A stretch of DNA of 26,533 nt from JBHHYS01 sp046757645 (lineage in GTDB: Bacteria; Acidobacteriota; Terriglobia; Acidiferrales; 2-02-FULL-67-57), in the NCBI GenBank assembly GCA_046757645.1, contig JBHHYS010000033.1:1-26533 (forward strand), written 5' to 3'. The translations under genes and the position numbers were made by a program. Below, piece by piece: positions 22,442 to 26,533 of this stretch (position 1 is the stretch's first letter; each line of letters opens with the position of its first letter). The notes beneath the pieces were generated by a model, which saw only the letters and a program-made list of their open reading frames with translations, did not search any database and was not told the DNA's origin.

Positions 22442-22471
22442 GAATAGCCGCTCCGCAGACACGGCAGAGGA

Positions 22472-22495
22472 CCCTTCGACTGCACTCAGGGCAAG
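22472..22495 (+). repeat. CCCTTCGAC-type dispersed repeat fragment
   Basis: CCCTTCGACTGCACTCAGGG plus GCAA corresponds to the head of the repeat on the minus strand inside the M1 gene (15555-15637). Confidence 0.6.
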
Positions 22496-22519
22496 CAAGC
22501 CCCTGCCCTACCCACTTCA

Positions 22520-22586
22520 GCTCAGCCCAGTGGCTTCCTTGTCCCGAGCGACGTCGAGGGAAGCAGTGTCGAGGGATGCCACTGGG
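22520..22586 (+). repeat. REP element with another repeat inserted in its loop
   Basis: The REP head GCTCAG and left arm CCCAGTGGC (22526-22534) are separated from the right arm GCCACTGGG (22578-22586) by 43 nt instead of the usual 4. The extra DNA contains CTTGTCCCGAGCGACGTCGA, sharing 12 bp with the repeat in tyrA. The element ends 15 bp before lpxI. Confidence 0.7.
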
Positions 22587-22600
22587 AGGAAAGTGCTCCG

Positions 22601-23428
22601 ATGACGTCCGGCGAACGCTATGCGCTGATTGCGGGCAACGGCCAATTTCCCCTGCTGGTGCTCGAGGAAGCGCGCCGCCAGGGCGTGGACATGGTCGTCC
22701 TGGCCATCCGGGAAGAGACCTTTCCGGAAATCGAGCACTTCGGAGCCCGCGTGCATTGGATCAGTCTGGGCGAGTTCCAGAAAGCGCTCGGCCTGCTCCG
22801 CCAGGAAGCGGTCGGCAAAGCCGTGCTGGCTGGCCAGGTGAAGCACAGCCAGATTTTCAGCGACATCCCGCCCGACACCCTGCTGAAGCAGTTGCTAGCC
22901 AGGTTGCCGGAGAAGAGCACGGACGCCCTGCTAGGCACGATTGCCTGCGCCCTCCAGGCAGCGGGAATTGAGGTGGTGGACTCCACCTTGTTCCTGGCGC
23001 CGCTCCTGCCCGCCCCCGGCCCGCTGAGCGCGCGCCCGCCGGATGCGGAGGAGGCCGCCGACATCGCCTACGGGCGCCACATCGGGCGGGAGATTGCCCG
23101 GCTTGATCTCGGCCAGACGGTCGTGGTCAGCCACCGCGCCTGCGTAGCCATCGAGGCAATGGAAGGCACCGACGCCACCATTGAGCGCGCGGCGCAGCTC
23201 GCCAACGGGCGGCGGCTGGTGGTGGTGAAGGTGTCGAAGCCCCGGCAGGATATGCGCTTCGACGTGCCGGTGGTCGGCCTGCCCACGCTCGAGGTAATGA
23301 AGCGCACCCGCGCCACCGCCCTGGCGCTCGACGCCGGCCGCACCCTGATCTTCGACCGCAAAGAGTTTGTCCGCCGCGCCGACGACTACCAGATCGCCGT
23401 GGTGGCGTTCAAGCCGGACGGGCCTTAG
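22601..23428 (+). CDS. lpxI: UDP-2,3-diacylglucosamine diphosphatase LpxI
   Basis: The 275-aa enzyme hydrolyses UDP-2,3-diacylglucosamine to lipid X in lipid A synthesis, the LpxI alternative to LpxH. ALIAGNGQFPLLVLEEARRQG at the N terminus, then VLAGQVKHSQIF and the C-terminal domain with DIAYGRHIGREIARLDLGQT are characteristic. VVSHRACVAIEAMEGTDATI and VVKVSKPRQDMRFDVPVVG follow. The start ATG 22601 follows a GGAGGAAAG stretch. A repeat-filled 208-bp spacer separates it from lpxA, so co-transcription is likely but not tight. Confidence 0.95.
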   Translation: MTSGERYALIAGNGQFPLLVLEEARRQGVDMVVLAIREETFPEIEHFGARVHWISLGEFQKALGLLRQEAVGKAVLAGQVKHSQIFSDIPPDTLLKQLLARLPEKSTDALLGTIACALQAAGIEVVDSTLFLAPLLPAPGPLSARPPDAEEAADIAYGRHIGREIARLDLGQTVVVSHRACVAIEAMEGTDATIERAAQLANGRRLVVVKVSKPRQDMRFDVPVVGLPTLEVMKRTRATALALDAGRTLIFDRKEFVRRADDYQIAVVAFKPDGP

Positions 23429-23474
23429 ACGGAGGTCGGCGAGAAGGGATTTCAGGCCACCTTGAGGGGGGGGC

Positions 23475-26400
23475 GTGACGCTTCCTGAAAAACGGCTCGA
23501 ACAACTTGTCTCCTACTACCTCGACTGTCTTGCACAAGAGGCAACGGGCGATCTTGCATTCTTCCCATCAAATGAAGGCAAGACCTATATTCCGTTTCCG
23601 CTCGACTTTGAATGGACGTGCAGAGTAGTGGCCGAGCCTATCCGGATAGACCGTTGGGGCGCGAACGAGGAATTCTTCCGTCGCTTCAGAATGCGCGGCA
23701 GGCGCATAACTCTCTACTACGGATACCCTCTCCATGTCCGCCATATTGAGCGCTCAAGGAAAGGTTGGTCGGGTTCGCTACTAGAACCCGTTTTCTTGTT
23801 GCCACTTGAGGTTGAATCGCAAGCTGACGAAATCGTGTTGGATATAGAGGATCTTTGGCCACGTTTGTCAGGCAAGATACTCAAAAACATCACGCGAGAT
23901 CCTGAGGAGCGGCGTGCGATCTATGAGCGCCTCGGAATACTCGAGATGGAGACACTGCCGGAGGGTGGGCTGGTCGAACTCTCGGGCAGACTGGTTGAAT
24001 TAGTCCCGACATTGCAGCCAGTTGAGACGCTCGACGGTGTTCTAGAAGAGCAACCACGACTCTCAGAATTATCGAAGCCGGGACTTTACAATCGAGCCGT
24101 CATCTTTGTCGGCGAGACGTCCCCTTATACACGGGGGCTTGAGCGAGAGCTCCGGCAGCTACAGAAGGCTGATTTGCTTGCGCGGGTTTCCGGCACAGCG
24201 ATTGAGCACTTGCTTCAAGCCGGATCAGCTCATGCTCGGCCCACACCAGTTGGGCTTCTGCGAGTTGCTCAGCTGAACCTCGAACAGGAAGATGCAATAG
24301 CTTCCGCCATGACGCAGCCCCTCACTGTAATTACGGGCCCGCCAGGGACCGGCAAATCCCAGGTTGTGCTCAATCTACTCTCCAGTGCATTCGCAGCCGG
24401 GCAAAGTGTCCTGTTCACTAGCCGCAACAACCAAGCTGTCGACGTTGTGTGTGAGCGCCTCGCAAATCTGGTGGAGTTCCCAATCAATATCCGCACTGGC
24501 TCTGGTCGAGGCAGGCGTGACTATCAGACGGAACTTGCGGAACTACTTGCTCGAATTCTGGCCCAACCTGCAAGTAGGCAAGATCAAGACGCTACCGATA
24601 CTGCGCGGCATAGGTTCGATGAGATTCAGGAAGCGTGGCAACGGCTCAATCAAAGTTTGGAACACTTGGTCGAGCTCCGAAACTTGATCTCGGAAGCAGA
24701 CCGTCGCCGTACGAAGAGGGCATCCAAACTTGGCGCAATGCTTGTGCGTTGGTGTCAGGAGTCCTGGCCTCGCGTCGATGTAGAGCGCTTGCGGAGGTTT
24801 GCTGCAAGAACAGAATGGTGGACCTCAGGCCGCATCAGTTGGTGGCACAAGCCGTTCCGCTGGTGGGTTCGGCGCCAGTTGGCAACTGAAGCTGAAGCCA
24901 TTTGCCGCTTTGCCGCTGGTGGCCTCAGGCCTCCAGGTGTTGAAGCTGCGTGGGAGATGCTTGCTCGTCTGGGCGAAGTCATTGCCCTCGCCGCCGACGA
25001 ATTGGATGACGTCAAGCATATAAACAAGTGGCGTGCCCAGGCGGCTGGTTTCGGCCGCCTTGCCGAGGTCAGAGATGCGCGTGTTCGTATCGAAGAAGAA
25101 CTGATCGCAGCGGGTCGAGCTTACTTGGCTGCGCTGGGGAGGTACCGCACATTTTCTCTGTCTTCTAATGTTCGCGCAGACGTTGCGCGCTACAAAGCAC
25201 TTATCGAACGCCTCGCCCAAGACCAAGTTGGTGGCAAGGTTTTCACGCAGTTAGGGCGTGAGCAGCGCAACCTCTTCTCCAAGATCAGCTCTGTATTGCC
25301 GGTCTGGTCGGTGACCAACTTGGCCGTTAGTGGCTTCTTCCCGCTCGCCGCAGGAGTTTTCGACCTGGCAGTGATAGACGAGGCGAGTCAATGTGACATC
25401 CCCTCTGCCATACCTGTTCTGTTCCGTGCACGGAGAGCCGTTATCATCGGCGATCCTGACCAGTTGAGACATGTCTCGACGATCGGAAAGGCGGCGGACC
25501 AGATGCTTCAGAACCGTTACGGCCTAGTTTCCGCGGAGGATCAGCGCTTTGCCTATTCTACGCAGTCGCTCTACGATGTGAGCGCCGGTGCTACCAGTGG
25601 GAAAGTATTTTTCCTTCGTGAGCATTTTCGTAGCCATCGTCATATAATCGAGTTCAGCAATCGCCATTGGTATCGGGGCGCCCTCGAAATCGCCACCGAC
25701 TACCGCAAACTTTGTCCTCCGCCTGGATCAGGACCTGCCGTGGCCTGGCATAACGTCGTGGGCCGTACGGAGCGACCCGTAGGTGGGGGAGCTGTCAATC
25801 AAGCTGAAGTTCAGGCGGTCGTTGAACTGGTGCGCCGCCTCTTGTCCACACTCGACCCCCATGCCACCATCGGTGTTGTGACGCCTTTCCGTCGGCAAGC
25901 TAATCGCATACTCGATGGGCTTGTTCGCCATGTTGACGCTTCAGAAATTCAGCGAAGATTATTGGTTATCGACACGGCTCATCGCTTTCAGGGCGATGAG
26001 CGCGATGTGGTTGTGTTCTCACCCGTGGTCTCCCGAGATGCTCCAGACACTGCCATTGGCTTCTTGCGCTCTACGTCGAACCTCTTCAATGTTGCCATCA
26101 CCCGGGCGCGGGCAGGGCTGCACGTCGTTGGTGATCGAGACGCTTGTGTGAAGGCAGGAGTCAGCCATCTCAAGGCCTTTACGGAATACGTAGCAGCTTT
26201 GGAGAAAGCTACTCATTTGCAGCCACCGTCTCCAATCGGTGGCGAGTTTCAATCCCCATGGGAGAAACACTTCTGGGAAATGCTGAAGCGTGCGGGTGTC
26301 GATACAGTGCCCCAGTATCCCGTAAACCAATACAAGCTCGATCTAGCCGCCATTCGGGATCACATACAGCTTGATATTGAGGTGGATGGGGAGGCTTGGC

Positions 26401-26533
26401 ATAGGGACATCGACGGGCGACGGTGTTGGTCTGATCTCATACGCGACGAACGACTGCATGCTTTGGGATGGGAGGTGGAGCGTTTCTGGGTCTATGAAAT
26501 CAAGTACGATCCAGCAGGCGTTGTAGAGCGAGT
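23475..26533 (+). CDS. SF1 (Upf1-like) DNA/RNA helicase with C-terminal DUF559/Vsr-like nuclease domain, 3' end outside the window
   Basis: The frame runs 1,019 codons to the right edge with no stop. GTG 23475 is the first possible start after an in-frame TGA at 23463, and GAGGGGGGGG precedes it. Residues 1-280 match nothing I know. Helicase motifs follow: Walker A GPPGTGKS (288-295), Walker B DEASQ (635-639), GDPDQL (659-664), LREHFRSH (714-721), IDTAHRFQGDE (832-842) and VAITRARAG with R877. A long helical insertion (about 345-600) lies between motifs I and II. The C terminus has SPWEKHFWEML, D956 in KLDLA and E969 in IEVDGEAWH, then RDERLHALGWEVERFWVYE. This is the PD-(D/E)XK pattern of DUF559/Vsr-type domains fused to SF1 helicases. 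G+C is visibly lower than in lpxI, suggesting transfer. A single-gene nucleic-acid defence role is inference. Confidence 0.88.
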   Translation, partial: MTLPEKRLEQLVSYYLDCLAQEATGDLAFFPSNEGKTYIPFPLDFEWTCRVVAEPIRIDRWGANEEFFRRFRMRGRRITLYYGYPLHVRHIERSRKGWSGSLLEPVFLLPLEVESQADEIVLDIEDLWPRLSGKILKNITRDPEERRAIYERLGILEMETLPEGGLVELSGRLVELVPTLQPVETLDGVLEEQPRLSELSKPGLYNRAVIFVGETSPYTRGLERELRQLQKADLLARVSGTAIEHLLQAGSAHARPTPVGLLRVAQLNLEQEDAIASAMTQPLTVITGPPGTGKSQVVLNLLSSAFAAGQSVLFTSRNNQAVDVVCERLANLVEFPINIRTGSGRGRRDYQTELAELLARILAQPASRQDQDATDTARHRFDEIQEAWQRLNQSLEHLVELRNLISEADRRRTKRASKLGAMLVRWCQESWPRVDVERLRRFAARTEWWTSGRISWWHKPFRWWVRRQLATEAEAICRFAAGGLRPPGVEAAWEMLARLGEVIALAADELDDVKHINKWRAQAAGFGRLAEVRDARVRIEEELIAAGRAYLAALGRYRTFSLSSNVRADVARYKALIERLAQDQVGGKVFTQLGREQRNLFSKISSVLPVWSVTNLAVSGFFPLAAGVFDLAVIDEASQCDIPSAIPVLFRARRAVIIGDPDQLRHVSTIGKAADQMLQNRYGLVSAEDQRFAYSTQSLYDVSAGATSGKVFFLREHFRSHRHIIEFSNRHWYRGALEIATDYRKLCPPPGSGPAVAWHNVVGRTERPVGGGAVNQAEVQAVVELVRRLLSTLDPHATIGVVTPFRRQANRILDGLVRHVDASEIQRRLLVIDTAHRFQGDERDVVVFSPVVSRDAPDTAIGFLRSTSNLFNVAITRARAGLHVVGDRDACVKAGVSHLKAFTEYVAALEKATHLQPPSPIGGEFQSPWEKHFWEMLKRAGVDTVPQYPVNQYKLDLAAIRDHIQLDIEVDGEAWHRDIDGRRCWSDLIRDERLHALGWEVERFWVYEIKYDPAGVVER

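Noticed and set aside
14856..23444. The 13-mer GAGGTCGGCGAGA occurs at 14856-14868 and 23432-23444, beside both lower-G+C loci, like an attachment site
   Set aside because: It is too short to be convincing in G+C-rich DNA. One copy lies inside HU codons, and no integrase or second flanking copy is present.

Overview
This G+C-rich window reads as a chromosomal piece of a diderm (Gram-negative) bacterium. fabZ-lpxA-lpxI (lipid A synthesis), an RlpA-type lipoprotein and a zinc-ribbon rhomboid support an outer-membrane organism. Gene content and style, including short palindromic repeats scattered between and inside genes, fit best with Acidobacteriota. That placement is inference, since no rRNA or ribosomal gene is present.

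Layout: 1-1222 holds the end of a DAHP synthase gene with an apparent frameshift, followed by tyrA (aromatic amino acids). 1206-1682 is a small membrane-anchored protein of unlike composition. 1704-3857 is scoA-scoB (3-oxoacid CoA-transferase), split by a REP-associated tyrosine transposase cassette that lies between two 82-bp direct repeats. 3932-5016 has a conserved small protein and a CDP-alcohol phosphatidyltransferase. 5160-9227 looks like an osmolyte operon: a GpgS-like glycosyltransferase, a second glycosyltransferase, a mechanosensitive-channel-type membrane protein and an MpgP-family phosphatase. 9357-11669 is leuC and leuD (leucine), separated by repeats. 11757-14080 carries a rhomboid protein (minus strand) and, divergently, a basic 76-aa protein, RlpA and a HIT protein. 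14110-15176 (minus) is an HU protein followed closely by a protein with a TIR/deoxyribosyltransferase-like domain. 15325-20871 holds three peptidase genes (M1, a TPR-gluzincin, M20). 21155-23428 is fabZ-lpxA-lpxI. From 23475 to the right edge runs an uninterrupted frame of more than 1,000 codons for an SF1 helicase with a C-terminal nuclease-like domain. It has no stop codon inside the window.

Three themes stand out. First, palindromic repeats: a REP family with its own transposase, a second CTCGGGA/TTCGAC family, and a double-hairpin family. Copies of the latter two sit in frame inside tyrA, the M1 gene and the M20 gene, and one REP hairpin has been split by a second-family element. Second, a compact compatible-solute cassette containing a channel-like gene, with a leader that could mask its ribosome binding site. 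Third, two lower-G+C insert-like loci, HU plus TIR-like and the helicase-nuclease, that could be defence genes.

No stretch longer than about 300 bp lacks a gene. The larger spacers (4244-4452, 10785-11021, 17860-18112, 20872-21154, 22393-22600) hold repeats, promoter-like motifs or possible RNA structure. I saw no tRNA, rRNA, CRISPR array or classical insertion sequence.
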